From Phycisphaeraceae bacterium (GTDB taxonomy: Bacteria > Planctomycetota > Phycisphaerae > Phycisphaerales > UBA1924), in the NCBI GenBank assembly GCA_019636675.1, contig JAHBXC010000001.1, positions 62,001-126,000 on the forward strand: a stretch of 64,000 nt of DNA, read 5' to 3'. The notes under the pieces were generated by a model. The model saw only the letters and a list, made by a program, of their open reading frames with translations. It was not told where the DNA came from and did not search any database. The position numbers and the translations under genes were made by a program. Below, piece by piece: positions 5,658-15,709 of the stretch; the stretch's first letter is position 1, and the number at the start of each line of letters is the position of its first letter.

Positions 5658-8600
5658 ATGCCACAGAGTTCAGTCGTTGCTCCCCGCGCCGTGCGCGCTC
5701 GTTTCTCGCCAGCGGGGGTGCTCGCCGCCGCCGCGGGCGCGCTCGCGGCGCTCTCGTCGCTCACGCTCGCCGACATCAACCCGCACGGCGGCATGCTGCG
5801 CTACCCCGACATCAGCGCGACACACATCGTGTTCGCGTACGGCAACGACCTGTGGACCGTCCCGCGCGAGGGCGGGCGCGCGTCGCCCGTCGCCAGCCCC
5901 CCGGGGCAGGAGCAGTTCCCGAAGTTCAGCCCCGACGGCAAGCGGATCGCCTTCGTCGGCAACTACGAGGGCAACCGCGATATCTACGTCGTCACCGCTG
6001 ACGGCGGCATCGCGGAGCGCGTCACGCACCACCCCGGCGGCGAGGTGCTCAACGACTGGACCGACACCCACGGGCTCGTGTTCTTCACCAGCGGGCTCGC
6101 CGGGCTCGGTCGTCAGACCCAGCTCTTCACGGTCGATCCGTCCGGCGGTCTGCCCACGCAGCTGCCCGTGCCCTACGGCGCGATGGGCGCGATCAGCGCC
6201 GACGGCAAGTGGCTCGCCTACACGCCGCACACGCGCGAGTTCCGCACCTGGAAGCGCTATCGCGGCGGCATGGCGACCGACATCTGGCTCTTCAACCTCG
6301 AGACCTTCGAGTCCAGGCAGATGACCGACTGGGAGGGCACCGACACCATGCCCATGTGGGCCGGCGACACGGTGTATTACCTGTCCGACGACGGCCCGGA
6401 CCACCGGCTCAACCTCTGGTCCTACAACACGCGCAACAACCAGCGCCGGCAGCTGACGCGCTTCAGCGAGTACGACATCAAGTGGCCCTCGATGGGCCCC
6501 GGTCCGAACGGTCGCGGCGAGATCGTGTTCCAGAACGGCTCGAAGCTGTACCGCTACGACATCGCCGAGGGGCGCAGCGTGCCGGTCGATGTGTTCATCC
6601 CCGGCGATCGCCCCTCGCTGCGCGACCGCACGCACAATGTCAGCAACCAGATCACCGACTGGAGCATCTCGCCCAGCGCGAAGCGCGTGGCCGCCATCGC
6701 GCGCGGCGATGTCTGGACGCTCCCGGCTGAGAACGGCACGCCGCGCAACCTGCTGCGCGACGGCTCCACGCAGGCGCGCAGCGTCGCGTGGAGCCCCGAC
6801 GCACGCTGGCTCGCGTACATCTCCGACGAGACCGGCGAGGCCGAGGTCCACCTGATGCAGTCCGACGGCTCGGGCGAGAGGCGCCAGCTCACCAAGGACA
6901 GCGAGACCTTCTACTACGGGCTCAACTGGTCGCCCGACAGCGCGAAGGTCGCGTACACCGACAAGGCGGGCAACATGTTCGTCGTCGACGTCGAGTCCGG
7001 CGAGAGCACGCTCGTCGACACCGACGGCTGGGCGAGCCCGATGCTCCCGAGCTGGTCGAGCGACAGCCGCTGGATGGCGTACTCGAAGCGCGACGACAGC
7101 GGCAGCGAGAACACCGCGATCTATCTCCACGACACGAAGGACGGCACGACCCACCAGGTCACCAGCGGGTTCTACAACGATTCGTCGCCGGCCTTCGACC
7201 GCGACGGCGACTTCCTCTACTTCGCCTCCAACCGCGACTTCAGCCCGGTGTACGACGACATGTTCAGCGGGCTCGAGTCCCCCTTCGTCTACACGAACAC
7301 CCAGGTGCTGATCGCGGTCCCCCTGCGCGACGACGTGAAGTCCCCGTACCTCCCCAAGAGCGACGAGGAGGAGTGGAAGAAGGACGACGAGAAGAAGGGC
7401 TCCGACGCCGACAAGAAGCCCGACGAGAAGAAGAACGGCGCGGCGAATGTCCCCATCGAGGGCGAGTGGTCCGGGACATCCACCGGCATGGCCGCGATGG
7501 GCATGCCCAACGACAGCGTCGCGTTCACGATGTCCGTCACGAAAAACGCCGACGGCTCGTACGGCGCGACGACGACGACCGACGGCGAGACGATGTCCCT
7601 GACGGAGGTGAAGTTCAACGCCGAGACGGGCGAGTTCAGCGCGAAGATCCCCTCGCCCGTCGGCGCGGTCGTGCTCAAGGCGCAGCTCGCCGGCTCGGAG
7701 CTGAGCGGGACCTGGGAGGTCGAGGGCATGGCGGTCTCGGGCAAGTGGACCGCTTCGAAGAAGGGCGCGCCGACCGACGCGAAGAAGGACGCCGGCTCGC
7801 CCGACGCCAAGAAGAAGGCCAAGCCCGTCGAGATCGACATCGCCGGGTTCGAGGCGCGCTCGATGCAGCTCCCTCTCCGGCGCGGCATCTTCCGCAACCT
7901 GGAGGTGAACTCCAAGGGCGAGCTCATGTATGTCCGCGCCACCTCGCGCGGCATCGAGGGCGGTCCCGACATCATGCTCTTCAACATCAAGGACGACAAG
8001 AAGGAAGAGAAGGCCGTCGTCCGCGGCGCCGGCTCGTTCCAGATGACCCCCGACGGCAAGAAGATCCTCGTGCCCAGGGGCTCCTCGGCGAACATCCACG
8101 ACGCGAGCGCCGGGGCGACCGGCAAGGCCGTCGTCACGGCCCCGATGCTCCAGACCGCCAACCCGCGCGTCGAGTGGGAGAGCATCATCATGAACGCGTG
8201 GCGCGTCATGCGCGACTTCTTCTACGACCCCACCATGCACGGCGTGGACTGGGAGAAGGTCCTGAAGGACCACCTCGCCATGCTCCCCGACGCCGTCACG
8301 CGCGAAGATGTCTCGTTCATCATCCAGGAGATGATCTCCGAGGTGAACGTCGGCCACGCGTACTACCGCGGCGGGCGCGACAACGAGAGCGACGTCCCCG
8401 GCATCAACGTCGGCATGCTCGGCGCAGACTTCGCGCTCGAGAACGGCGCGTACAAGATCGCCAAGATCTACCGCGGCGCCGACTGGGACGCCGACGCGCG
8501 CGGGCCCCTCAACCAGCGCGGCATCGACGTCAAGGAAGGCGACTACCTCCTCGCGGTCAACGGCGCGCCCGTCGACACCAGCAAGGACCCGTGGGCCGCG

Positions 8601-9395
8601 TTCCGGGGCCTCGCCGGGCGGGCCGTCACGCTCACCGTCAGCGAGAACCCGACCATGGACGACAAGGCCCGTCAGGTCGTCGTTCAGACCATCGGCAACG
8701 AGGGCGACCTGCGCTATCGCGAGTGGATCGAGACCAACCGTCGCTATGTGCACGAGAAGAGCGGCGGGAAGGTCGGCTACATCTTCGTCACCAACACGGG
8801 CGCGCAGGGCCAGAACGAGCTGGTCCGTCAGTTCTTCGGCCAGGCGCACATGGACGCGCTCATCATTGACGAGCGATGGAACGGCGGCGGGCAGATGCCC
8901 TCGCGATTCATCGACCTGCTCAAGCGCCCGGCGACCAACTACTGGGCCCGCCGCGACGGGAAGGACTGGACCAGCCCCTTCCGCGCACACAACGGCCCCA
9001 AGTGCATGCTCATCAACGGGCTGTCGGGTTCGGGCGGCGACGCCTTCCCGTTCCTCTTCCGCCATCACCAGGTCGGGCCGATCATCGGCATGCGCACCTG
9101 GGGCGGGCTCGTCGGCATCGGCGGATACCCCGCGATGGTCGACGGCTCCAGCATCACCGCGCCGTCCTTCGCCTTCTACAACGTCGACGGGACCTGGGGC
9201 ATCGAGGGCCACGGCGTCGACCCCGACATCGTGGTCGTCGACGACCCGGCCAAGATGGTCAACGGCGGCGACCCGCAGCTCGATCGAGCCATCGAAGAGA
9301 TGCTCAAGGCCATCCAGGCCAACCCCTACAAGCGCCCGGCGCGTCCCGCCTACCCCGATCGTTCGGGCATGGGCATCCCCGAGAGCGACTGGTGA
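5658..9395 (+). CDS. Tricorn-type S41 protease with beta-propeller and PDZ domain
   Basis: 1,245 residues. The ATG at 5658 has TGGAG upstream and opens a signal peptide (to about residue 40, ending TLADI). The first half is WD40/PD40-like propeller repeats (FSPDGKRIAFVGN, WSPDARWLAYIS, WSPDSAKVAYTD). After a charged K/D/E linker there is an extra lipocalin-like region (about residues 595-690) with a second lysine-rich linker. The C1 domain, a PDZ and the C2 catalytic domain follow. The catalytic Ser lies in SGSGGD (about 1125), the His in NVGHAYY and the late Glu in GIEGHGVDPD. It probably digests peptides in the periplasm. The inserted lipocalin-like region is absent from the classical archaeal enzyme. 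Confidence 0.9.
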   Translation: MPQSSVVAPRAVRARFSPAGVLAAAAGALAALSSLTLADINPHGGMLRYPDISATHIVFAYGNDLWTVPREGGRASPVASPPGQEQFPKFSPDGKRIAFVGNYEGNRDIYVVTADGGIAERVTHHPGGEVLNDWTDTHGLVFFTSGLAGLGRQTQLFTVDPSGGLPTQLPVPYGAMGAISADGKWLAYTPHTREFRTWKRYRGGMATDIWLFNLETFESRQMTDWEGTDTMPMWAGDTVYYLSDDGPDHRLNLWSYNTRNNQRRQLTRFSEYDIKWPSMGPGPNGRGEIVFQNGSKLYRYDIAEGRSVPVDVFIPGDRPSLRDRTHNVSNQITDWSISPSAKRVAAIARGDVWTLPAENGTPRNLLRDGSTQARSVAWSPDARWLAYISDETGEAEVHLMQSDGSGERRQLTKDSETFYYGLNWSPDSAKVAYTDKAGNMFVVDVESGESTLVDTDGWASPMLPSWSSDSRWMAYSKRDDSGSENTAIYLHDTKDGTTHQVTSGFYNDSSPAFDRDGDFLYFASNRDFSPVYDDMFSGLESPFVYTNTQVLIAVPLRDDVKSPYLPKSDEEEWKKDDEKKGSDADKKPDEKKNGAANVPIEGEWSGTSTGMAAMGMPNDSVAFTMSVTKNADGSYGATTTTDGETMSLTEVKFNAETGEFSAKIPSPVGAVVLKAQLAGSELSGTWEVEGMAVSGKWTASKKGAPTDAKKDAGSPDAKKKAKPVEIDIAGFEARSMQLPLRRGIFRNLEVNSKGELMYVRATSRGIEGGPDIMLFNIKDDKKEEKAVVRGAGSFQMTPDGKKILVPRGSSANIHDASAGATGKAVVTAPMLQTANPRVEWESIIMNAWRVMRDFFYDPTMHGVDWEKVLKDHLAMLPDAVTREDVSFIIQEMISEVNVGHAYYRGGRDNESDVPGINVGMLGADFALENGAYKIAKIYRGADWDADARGPLNQRGIDVKEGDYLLAVNGAPVDTSKDPWAAFRGLAGRAVTLTVSENPTMDDKARQVVVQTIGNEGDLRYREWIETNRRYVHEKSGGKVGYIFVTNTGAQGQNELVRQFFGQAHMDALIIDERWNGGGQMPSRFIDLLKRPATNYWARRDGKDWTSPFRAHNGPKCMLINGLSGSGGDAFPFLFRHHQVGPIIGMRTWGGLVGIGGYPAMVDGSSITAPSFAFYNVDGTWGIEGHGVDPDIVVVDDPAKMVNGGDPQLDRAIEEMLKAIQANPYKRPARPAYPDRSGMGIPESDW

Positions 9396-9424
9396 TCTGA
9401 CCGTTCCATCCTGACGCAACCACG

Positions 9425-9459
9425 GAGCCCGCCGAGCGTCTCGGCGGGCTCTTTCGTTG
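9425..9459. terminator. Intrinsic terminator between convergent genes
   Basis: GAGCCCGCCGAG/CTCGGCGGGCTC stem with a CGT loop, followed on the plus strand by TTTCGTTGT. It serves the tricorn gene. Confidence 0.75.
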
Positions 9460-10827
9460 TCAGAACACGATCTCGAGCCGGATCGACGCGACGATCGCCG
9501 TGTCGACGCTCGAATCGCCTCCCGGATTCACGATGATCTGCAGATCGGGCGTGAGCGAGACCGCCGGGGTCACCATCGCGCGATAGAAGACCTCGACCAC
9601 GAACTCGTCGTCGTCGAATCCCGCGTCGCGGTTGAGCTTCACCCACGAGAAGTACACGCCGGCGCTGTCGTCGTCGCGCGTGCGGAACGTCCCGAGCGTG
9701 CTCAGTCCGGCGCCCAGGTGCAGCTCCGCCTCGCTCACGTCCTTGTCGCCCCAGCCGAACTGGCCGAAGGCGTACACGCCGCGATCGGAGTCCTCGGCGG
9801 CGAGGTCGCGCGTCCACAGACGCTGCTCCGCGATCGCGTAGACGCCGGTGACGCCGCGCTGCGTGCCGCCGTCGAAGGCGTCGTATTTCCCGGTGTGGCG
9901 CCATGCGCCCAGCGAGAACCGGCCTGTCCTCGCGCCGCCGAGTTCCCAGCCCACGCCGCCCTCGGCGATGACGAAATAGTCGTCGGAGAGGTCGTCGGAG
10001 AAAAAGGTTGACGGCCCGCGCGTTCCGGTCCGCACGCCGTCGACAATCGCCGCCCCGTCAAAGACGCCGAACGACAGAAAGATCGAGTCCGACGGGAACA
10101 CCTGCGCGACGACGCCGAACGCCGGGTCTGGATAGCTCGGCAAGGCGAAGATGGTGGGGGAGAACCCGGCGGAGGAGTTCAGGAAGTGGGCCGCGGAATC
10201 GACGAAGGCGAACTCGCTGTTCGCCTCGATCTTCCCGACCTTGAAGCGCAGCGCGCCGTCGAGGGCGACCTGCTCGAACCACAGCTCGGCGATCTGGTCG
10301 AGCGAGCGGTCCGTCTCGATGTTCGAGAATCCCTGGAAGTCGCCGATGTCCGCGCTGCCGCCGGACTTGTTGGTCGAGTAGAAATCGAGAAAGACGGTCC
10401 CGCCCTCCCAGCCGAGGGAGCGATCGAGGTCCAGGGTCAGGTTGAAGTCGAACAGTGTGCGCCGCGTGGCGCGCCCCGACACGCCGCCGCTCCACGCGCT
10501 GGACCAGTCGAGCAGGAACGAGGACGAGACCGAGAGGCCCGCGTCTTCGAGCCGTGCGCGCGCCCCGCCCCAGTCGCCGGTGAATCGCTCCCACGTGAGA
10601 AACGGGCGTCGTCCAAACCACTCGCGCTCGGGGTCGTCGGGAGAGAATCTCGCGCGCGGCTCGTCGGGCGCCGGCTTGGCGCGAGGCGCGTAGTCGTGGC
10701 CCTCGAGGTCCGGGGGGACATTCACGAGTTCGAGGCCCGTGAGGCGCCCGTCCTGCCCGATCGCGCCGGGCGCGCAGACAGCGAGAGCGAACGATGCGAC
10801 TGTCAGGCGGGCTCTGGGCGGGTGCAT
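9460..10827 (-). CDS. OprB-family carbohydrate-type porin
   Basis: 455 residues: a signal peptide (to about residue 24, AGAIGQ), a proline-rich linker, then the OprB start motif TGDWGGARARLEDAG. Alternating amphipathic beta strands run to the end, and the last residues RLEIVF end in an aromatic residue as outer-membrane barrels do. OprB-like porins pass sugars across the outer membrane; the substrate here is unknown. It converges with the tricorn protease gene and diverges from the S46 peptidase at 10977, with about 150 bp between starts. Confidence 0.85.
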   Translation of the reverse strand: MHPPRARLTVASFALAVCAPGAIGQDGRLTGLELVNVPPDLEGHDYAPRAKPAPDEPRARFSPDDPEREWFGRRPFLTWERFTGDWGGARARLEDAGLSVSSSFLLDWSSAWSGGVSGRATRRTLFDFNLTLDLDRSLGWEGGTVFLDFYSTNKSGGSADIGDFQGFSNIETDRSLDQIAELWFEQVALDGALRFKVGKIEANSEFAFVDSAAHFLNSSAGFSPTIFALPSYPDPAFGVVAQVFPSDSIFLSFGVFDGAAIVDGVRTGTRGPSTFFSDDLSDDYFVIAEGGVGWELGGARTGRFSLGAWRHTGKYDAFDGGTQRGVTGVYAIAEQRLWTRDLAAEDSDRGVYAFGQFGWGDKDVSEAELHLGAGLSTLGTFRTRDDDSAGVYFSWVKLNRDAGFDDDEFVVEVFYRAMVTPAVSLTPDLQIIVNPGGDSSVDTAIVASIRLEIVF

Positions 10828-10976
10828 GCCACCTCATCGTCGGCCCCGACGATCGACGCCGGGAGCGTAACGGACCTCGGCCTCTTCCGACGGGTGGGGT
10901 TGCGCCGGTTGTGAGGGGCCCCGGTGGACCGTTGGGGCGGCGCCGCCGAAGGCCGGGTGGGCGGTATTGTTCCCGC

Positions 10977-13067
10977 ATGAGAAACAGGTTCACCCGTGTG
11001 TTCGCCGCCGCGTCCGTCGCTCTGCTTGCCGGTCTTGCGTCCAACAGCGCTCGCGCCGACGAGGGCATGTGGCTGCTCAACCAGCCCCCGACGAGGATGC
11101 TCAAGGAGCGGTACGGCTTCGAGCCGAGCCGCGAGTGGCTCGAACTGGTGCAGAAGGCGTCGGTGCGACTCGGCGCTGGCGGGTCGGGCTCGATCGTTTC
11201 GCCCGACGGGCTGGTGATGACGAATCACCACGTCGCGCAGGGTCAGCTCGCGAAGCTGAGCACGCCCGATCGCGACATCGTGACCAACGGCTTCTACGCG
11301 AGGTCGCGCGACCAGGAGCTCCGCTGCCCCGATCTCGAGGTGTTGAGTCTGCAGAACATCGTCGATGTGACGCGCCGTGTGAAGGCCGCCGCGACGCCGG
11401 GCATGAGCAGCGCACAGGCCGAAGCGGCTCGTCGTGCCGAGATCGCTCGGATCGAGCGCGAGGAAACCGAGAAATCCGGGCTCACGAGCCAGGTCGTCAC
11501 GCTCTACGGCGGCGGGATGTATCACCTCTACCAGTACAAGCGCTACACCGATGTCCGACTCGTCTGGGCGCCCGAGGAAGCGGTCGGCGCCTTCGGCGGC
11601 GACGTCGACAATTTCGAGTTCCCGCGATGGTGCCTCGACGCCACGTTCCTGCGACTCTATGAGGACGGCAGGCCCGCGAAGCCGACGCACTTCATGCGAT
11701 TCACGCTCGACGGCGTGAAGGACGGCGAGCCGGTGTTCGTCACCGGCCACCCGGGGCGCACGCAGCGCGGGTTCACTGTGGATCACCTGAGATCGCTGCG
11801 CGACCGTGTCTACCCGGACTGGATGGATTTCATCCGCCGACGCGAGGTCGAGCTGACCGTCTTCGCCAGCGAAGGGCCCGAGCTCGCGACGCAGGCGTAC
11901 AACGAGCTTTCCAGCATCGCGAACGGGCGCAAGGGGCTCGGCGGGAAGCTGGTCGCGCTGCAGGACCCGCGCAACTTCGCCAAGAAGGCGCAGGAAGAGG
12001 CCGAGCTGCGATCGGCGATCGCGTCCAACCCACAGCTCGCCCAGGAGGTGGGCGACGCGTTCGAGATGATCGCGCAGGCGCAGCGAGAGTACGCATCGAT
12101 CTCGGACCGATACAACGCGCTCGAGCGCTGGCCGGTGGGCAGGTCCGAGCTGTTCGGCCACGCGAGGAACATCGTGCGACTCACTTCCGAGCGTCAGAAG
12201 CCCGACAGCGAGCGGATGAGCGCGTACACCGAGAGCCGCATCCCCCAGCTCGAGCTGGCGCTGTACTCGACCGCGCCCGTCCACCGGGAACTCGAGCTCA
12301 ACCGAGTGGCGAGCGGGCTTGGCATGGCCGCCGATCTGCTGGGCGGCGAGGACGACGCGGTGCGGACCCTCCTCGGCGGCGTCAGCGCGTCGGACCGTGC
12401 GCGAGAGCTGGTCGACGGCACGCGCCTCTTCGAGGTTTCCTACCGGCGCGGGCTGGTCGAGGGCGGAGTCGAGGCGGTCCGGAACAGCGAAGACCCGATG
12501 ATCCGGCTGGCTCTTGCGATCGAGGACGAGGCGCGAGCTGTCCGGTCTCGCTACGAGGACTCGGTCGAAGCGGCGGAGCGTGCCGCGTACGGCAAACTCG
12601 CCGCCGCCCGGTTCGCGGCGTTCGGCGAGAATGTCTATCCCGACGCGACCTTCACGCTTCGTTTGTCGACCGGTCGCGTGAAGGGATACGACCAGGAGGG
12701 CGTCGATCTCACGTTCGCGACGGATATCGCCGGCATGTTCGCCAGGCACGAGCAGAAGGGAGGCGCCGAGCCGTTCTCGCTCCCTCGCAGGTGGCTCGCG
12801 TCGCGCGACACCCTCAACCTGAAGACGCCCTTCAACATCGTCTCGACCAACGACATCATCGGCGGCAACTCGGGCAGCCCGCTCATTAACCGAGACGGGC
12901 GCGTCGTCGGGTTGATCTTCGACGGCAACCGATACTCGTTCGCGTGGGACACGATCTTCTCAGCCGAGCGTGGCAGGGCGGTCTCGGTCGATGTGCGAGC
13001 GATCGTCGAGGCGCTTCGCAAGGTGTATGACGCGGGACCGCTCGTGGAAGAGCTGGTCGGTCGGTGA
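10977..13067 (+). CDS. S46-family dipeptidyl-peptidase (DPP7-like)
   Basis: 696 residues. A signal peptide (1-27, ending SARA) leads into a chymotrypsin-fold protease split by a helical domain. Seen: the catalytic His in TNHH (82-85) and the nucleophile Ser in GNSGSPL, followed by GLIFDGN. S46 enzymes (DPP7, DPP11) remove N-terminal dipeptides in the periplasm. The residue after FD sets the P1 pocket: Gly in DPP7, Arg in DPP11. Here it is Gly (FDGN), which suggests hydrophobic rather than acidic P1 preference. The catalytic Asp was not pinned down. With tricorn and the membrane dipeptidase (51039) it fits a diet of extracellular protein. Confidence 0.9.
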   Translation: MRNRFTRVFAAASVALLAGLASNSARADEGMWLLNQPPTRMLKERYGFEPSREWLELVQKASVRLGAGGSGSIVSPDGLVMTNHHVAQGQLAKLSTPDRDIVTNGFYARSRDQELRCPDLEVLSLQNIVDVTRRVKAAATPGMSSAQAEAARRAEIARIEREETEKSGLTSQVVTLYGGGMYHLYQYKRYTDVRLVWAPEEAVGAFGGDVDNFEFPRWCLDATFLRLYEDGRPAKPTHFMRFTLDGVKDGEPVFVTGHPGRTQRGFTVDHLRSLRDRVYPDWMDFIRRREVELTVFASEGPELATQAYNELSSIANGRKGLGGKLVALQDPRNFAKKAQEEAELRSAIASNPQLAQEVGDAFEMIAQAQREYASISDRYNALERWPVGRSELFGHARNIVRLTSERQKPDSERMSAYTESRIPQLELALYSTAPVHRELELNRVASGLGMAADLLGGEDDAVRTLLGGVSASDRARELVDGTRLFEVSYRRGLVEGGVEAVRNSEDPMIRLALAIEDEARAVRSRYEDSVEAAERAAYGKLAAARFAAFGENVYPDATFTLRLSTGRVKGYDQEGVDLTFATDIAGMFARHEQKGGAEPFSLPRRWLASRDTLNLKTPFNIVSTNDIIGGNSGSPLINRDGRVVGLIFDGNRYSFAWDTIFSAERGRAVSVDVRAIVEALRKVYDAGPLVEELVGR

Positions 13068-13094
13068 AAGGGCGCCGGGGCGTCGACCACGGCC

Positions 13095-14783
13095 TCACAG
13101 CGGCGCAACTCGCAAGCCGGCGCGCGTGAACGCGTCGCGTACCGCGCGTGCGGCTTGGGCTGCGTTCGGCGCGTCCGAGTGCAGGCAGATCGTCTGGGCG
13201 TCGATCCGGAACCGCGACCCCTTCGCGTTCCGCGCGGAGGAATCGACGGCGATGGAGACCGCCTGCGCGCCAGCATCGCCCGGATCGAGCATCGCACCGG
13301 CAGCGCTGCGCGGCGTCAGCGAGCATGGCCCCGAGTACCCGCGGTCGGCGAACGCCTCAGACACAACAGCGCCGCCCCACGACCGCCACCACGCGATCGA
13401 CCGCGACCCAGCGAGTCCCACGAGCCGCATCGAGGGGTCCCACGCGCGCGCCGCTTCGAACACCGCTCGGGCGATCGACTCGTCGCTCGACACGTCGTGG
13501 TACAGCGCGCCGTGCGGTTTCGCGTGCGCAAGCCGAACCCCGCTCGCCGCGGCGATGCGTCCGAGCGCTGCTATCTGCTCATGGATCGATCTTCGCAACG
13601 CATCCGCATCCATCGCAACGCTCCGCCTGCCGAAGCCCTCGCGGTCCGGATACGAGGGATGCGCCCCGATGGCGCACCCAGCGCGCATCGCTGAGGAGAG
13701 CGTTGTGCGCATCGATGACTCGTCGCCCGCGTGCCCGCCGCAGGCGATATTCACCGAGGAAACGAGCCGGATGACGGCGGCCTCTGCCTCGCGGTGTTCC
13801 GGCGTCAACGCCTCGCCAACATCCGCGTTGAGGTCGATGACGCGGGCGCGGGGAAGCAGGGCGTCGAGCGCGGACGCGTTCGCGTGGGCGGCCTCGCGCG
13901 CCTGATCGCGCGTGACCACTGCGAACCGGATCGCGTCGCGAGGCGGCATAGCGCCGAGCAGATGGAGGTCGGCCGCGATGACGCACGCGAGCGCCGCGTA
14001 ACCGCCCGTGGTCGGGTGGTCGGGTCCAAGGATGATCGGCGCCCCGTCGGCGGGGATCTGCACGACGCCGACCGTCGCGCCCTCGGACGGCAGGAGGCCG
14101 CTGCCGGCGAGGGTCGGGACGCGAGCGCCTTCGAGACGGAGCCCGACCCGGTTCGATCGGTCCGACACTCGGAACTCGGCGGAGGTCAGCGTGCGCATCG
14201 CATCGGACGGGAACAGATCGGTGTGCAGGCCGGGAACGACGCGCAGCGTCCGGCGTGAGAGATCGGTGCGCAGCCACAGCGCGATGGGCGCGGTGTCCGA
14301 ATGCACGATGCTTGCTGGAGGTCGAGAAGGCAGAGCCACGGCATCGCCGGCGCGGAGCGGTCGTCCCGTGAGCGCCGACCTGCTGCCGAGCACGACCGGC
14401 GACCGCGCGCCGCCGCCGATGCAGAGATAGACGCGCGCGCCGGGGCGGATCGGTCCGATGCGCACGGTCTCGCCGGCGCGCACCGCGGTCGGTGTGCACG
14501 CGGGGAGAGGGCGCACGCCGCCAACACCTTCGATGCACGCGTCCCGGCACTCCCCGCCGGCGAGACAGGTGATCGCGTCGGCGTCGAACCCGAGGGTCGG
14601 TCCGACGAGCGCGCACTCGAACGCGGCGTCGGAGTCGCGGTTGCCGAGCAGACGGTTGCCCACGCGGAGCGAGAGCGCATCCGAGGCGCCCGAGAGCGGC
14701 ACGCCCATCGCGCCGAGCCCGGGGCGGCCGAGGTCCTGCACGGTGGTGTGCGCGCCGGGATGAAGCACACGGCACTGACTCAT
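13095..14783 (-). CDS. 5-oxoprolinase fusion: PxpC (KipA-like) and PxpA (LamB/YcsF)
   Basis: 562 residues joining two subunits of the ATP-dependent 5-oxoprolinase that opens pyroglutamate to glutamate. Residues 1-~300 are PxpC: HPGAHTTVQDLGRPGLGAMG at the start and ILGPDHPTTGGYA near the end. Residues ~315-562 are PxpA: DLNADVGE, NIACGGHAGD, GAHPSYPDREGFGRR, KPHGALYHD. In most bacteria pxpA and pxpC are separate genes. The start ATG (14783) overlaps the pxpB stop by 4 bp (ATGA), so all three activities come from one coupled transcript. The order here is PxpC then PxpA. Confidence 0.9.
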   Translation of the reverse strand: MSQCRVLHPGAHTTVQDLGRPGLGAMGVPLSGASDALSLRVGNRLLGNRDSDAAFECALVGPTLGFDADAITCLAGGECRDACIEGVGGVRPLPACTPTAVRAGETVRIGPIRPGARVYLCIGGGARSPVVLGSRSALTGRPLRAGDAVALPSRPPASIVHSDTAPIALWLRTDLSRRTLRVVPGLHTDLFPSDAMRTLTSAEFRVSDRSNRVGLRLEGARVPTLAGSGLLPSEGATVGVVQIPADGAPIILGPDHPTTGGYAALACVIAADLHLLGAMPPRDAIRFAVVTRDQAREAAHANASALDALLPRARVIDLNADVGEALTPEHREAEAAVIRLVSSVNIACGGHAGDESSMRTTLSSAMRAGCAIGAHPSYPDREGFGRRSVAMDADALRRSIHEQIAALGRIAAASGVRLAHAKPHGALYHDVSSDESIARAVFEAARAWDPSMRLVGLAGSRSIAWWRSWGGAVVSEAFADRGYSGPCSLTPRSAAGAMLDPGDAGAQAVSIAVDSSARNAKGSRFRIDAQTICLHSDAPNAAQAARAVRDAFTRAGLRVAPL

Positions 14784-15481
14784 GACGAACGTTCCACGGC
14801 GTGCCTCGCGTCGTACTCTTCGCGCGTGATCGCCCGGAACCGCACGCGATCGCCCGCGCGGAGGGAACACGGGTCGGGGCGCTGCGCATCAAACATCGGC
14901 AGTGGCGTCGCGCCGATCAGTCGCCAGCCGCCCGGCGTCTCGCTCGGGTAGATGCCGCAGCGTGCCCCGGCGACACCGACGCTCCCCGCGCGGACGCGCG
15001 GACGCGGTGAGTCCAGGCGCGCCGCGTGGAGCGCGGCGGGCAGGCCCGCGAGGTACGCGAACCCGGGCGAAAACCCAAGGAAACGCACGGTGTATACCGC
15101 AGATGCGTGCAGCGCCGCGGCGTCGCTCGTCGACAGCCCTGCGCCTGAGGCGATCGCCTCGAGGTCGGGGGCAAGGTCCGAGTCGTAGCAGACGGGTATC
15201 TCGATGGTCCGTTGTGACTCGTGTGCGGAATTCCGGAGCGCGCAGGTCCGCGCGATGCGCAGCGCTTCGTTCGCGATCGCGACGGGGTCGGCGGCGCCGG
15301 GGTCGATCGTGATCTGAACAGTGGTGGACGCGGGGGTCAGGTCAATGACGCCGGCCACGGCCTCATCTCGTATGGCCTTGAAGACATTGACGATGCGTTC
15401 GGCATGCGCGTCACCGTGGCCCTCCACGAGTGCGAGGTGGAGGGTTCGGTCGCCTGACCAGATGATCCGTGGGTGGTGCAT
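14780..15481 (-). CDS. pxpB: 5-oxoprolinase subunit PxpB (KipI-like)
   Basis: 233 residues, with a KipI / allophanate-hydrolase-subunit-1 fold. Seen: the FLGFSPGFAYLAGLP signature, the R-V-A-GSVGVAG stretch, and YPSETPGGWRLIG near the C-terminus. It acts with PxpC and PxpA in cytoplasmic 5-oxoprolinase. The start is the ATG at 15481 (MHHPRIIWSGD). It overlaps the PxpC-PxpA gene by 4 bp and is read divergently from the patatin lipoprotein gene, about 230 bp between starts. A homologous KipI/KipA pair regulates sporulation in Bacillus, but the linked PxpA domain argues for the metabolic role. Confidence 0.9.
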   Translation of the reverse strand: MHHPRIIWSGDRTLHLALVEGHGDAHAERIVNVFKAIRDEAVAGVIDLTPASTTVQITIDPGAADPVAIANEALRIARTCALRNSAHESQRTIEIPVCYDSDLAPDLEAIASGAGLSTSDAAALHASAVYTVRFLGFSPGFAYLAGLPAALHAARLDSPRPRVRAGSVGVAGARCGIYPSETPGGWRLIGATPLPMFDAQRPDPCSLRAGDRVRFRAITREEYDARHAVERSS

Positions 15482-15709
15482 GGCTTGGGTCGTGGGGGCG
15501 CCAACGATTGCCCGATACGGAGCGGACCCTGTCCCGATTGTATGGGACGATCGCGGCGTCCCGTCGTGACGCGCACGGCGTCGAGCGGACTGCCCGGCGT
15601 GGACCGGCAGGATCTTGACAGCGAGTGTGCCGCGTGGGACAGTCGTGGGCAGCGAGAGATGCGGTGTGATGCTCACCCGTACGCAGTCGACATACACGAA
15701 AGTGCACAA

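Noticed and set aside
5670..9419. Long open frame antisense to the tricorn protease gene
   Set aside because: It mirrors codon bias of the high-GC plus-strand gene and encodes low-complexity V/D/R/A-rich sequence without domains.
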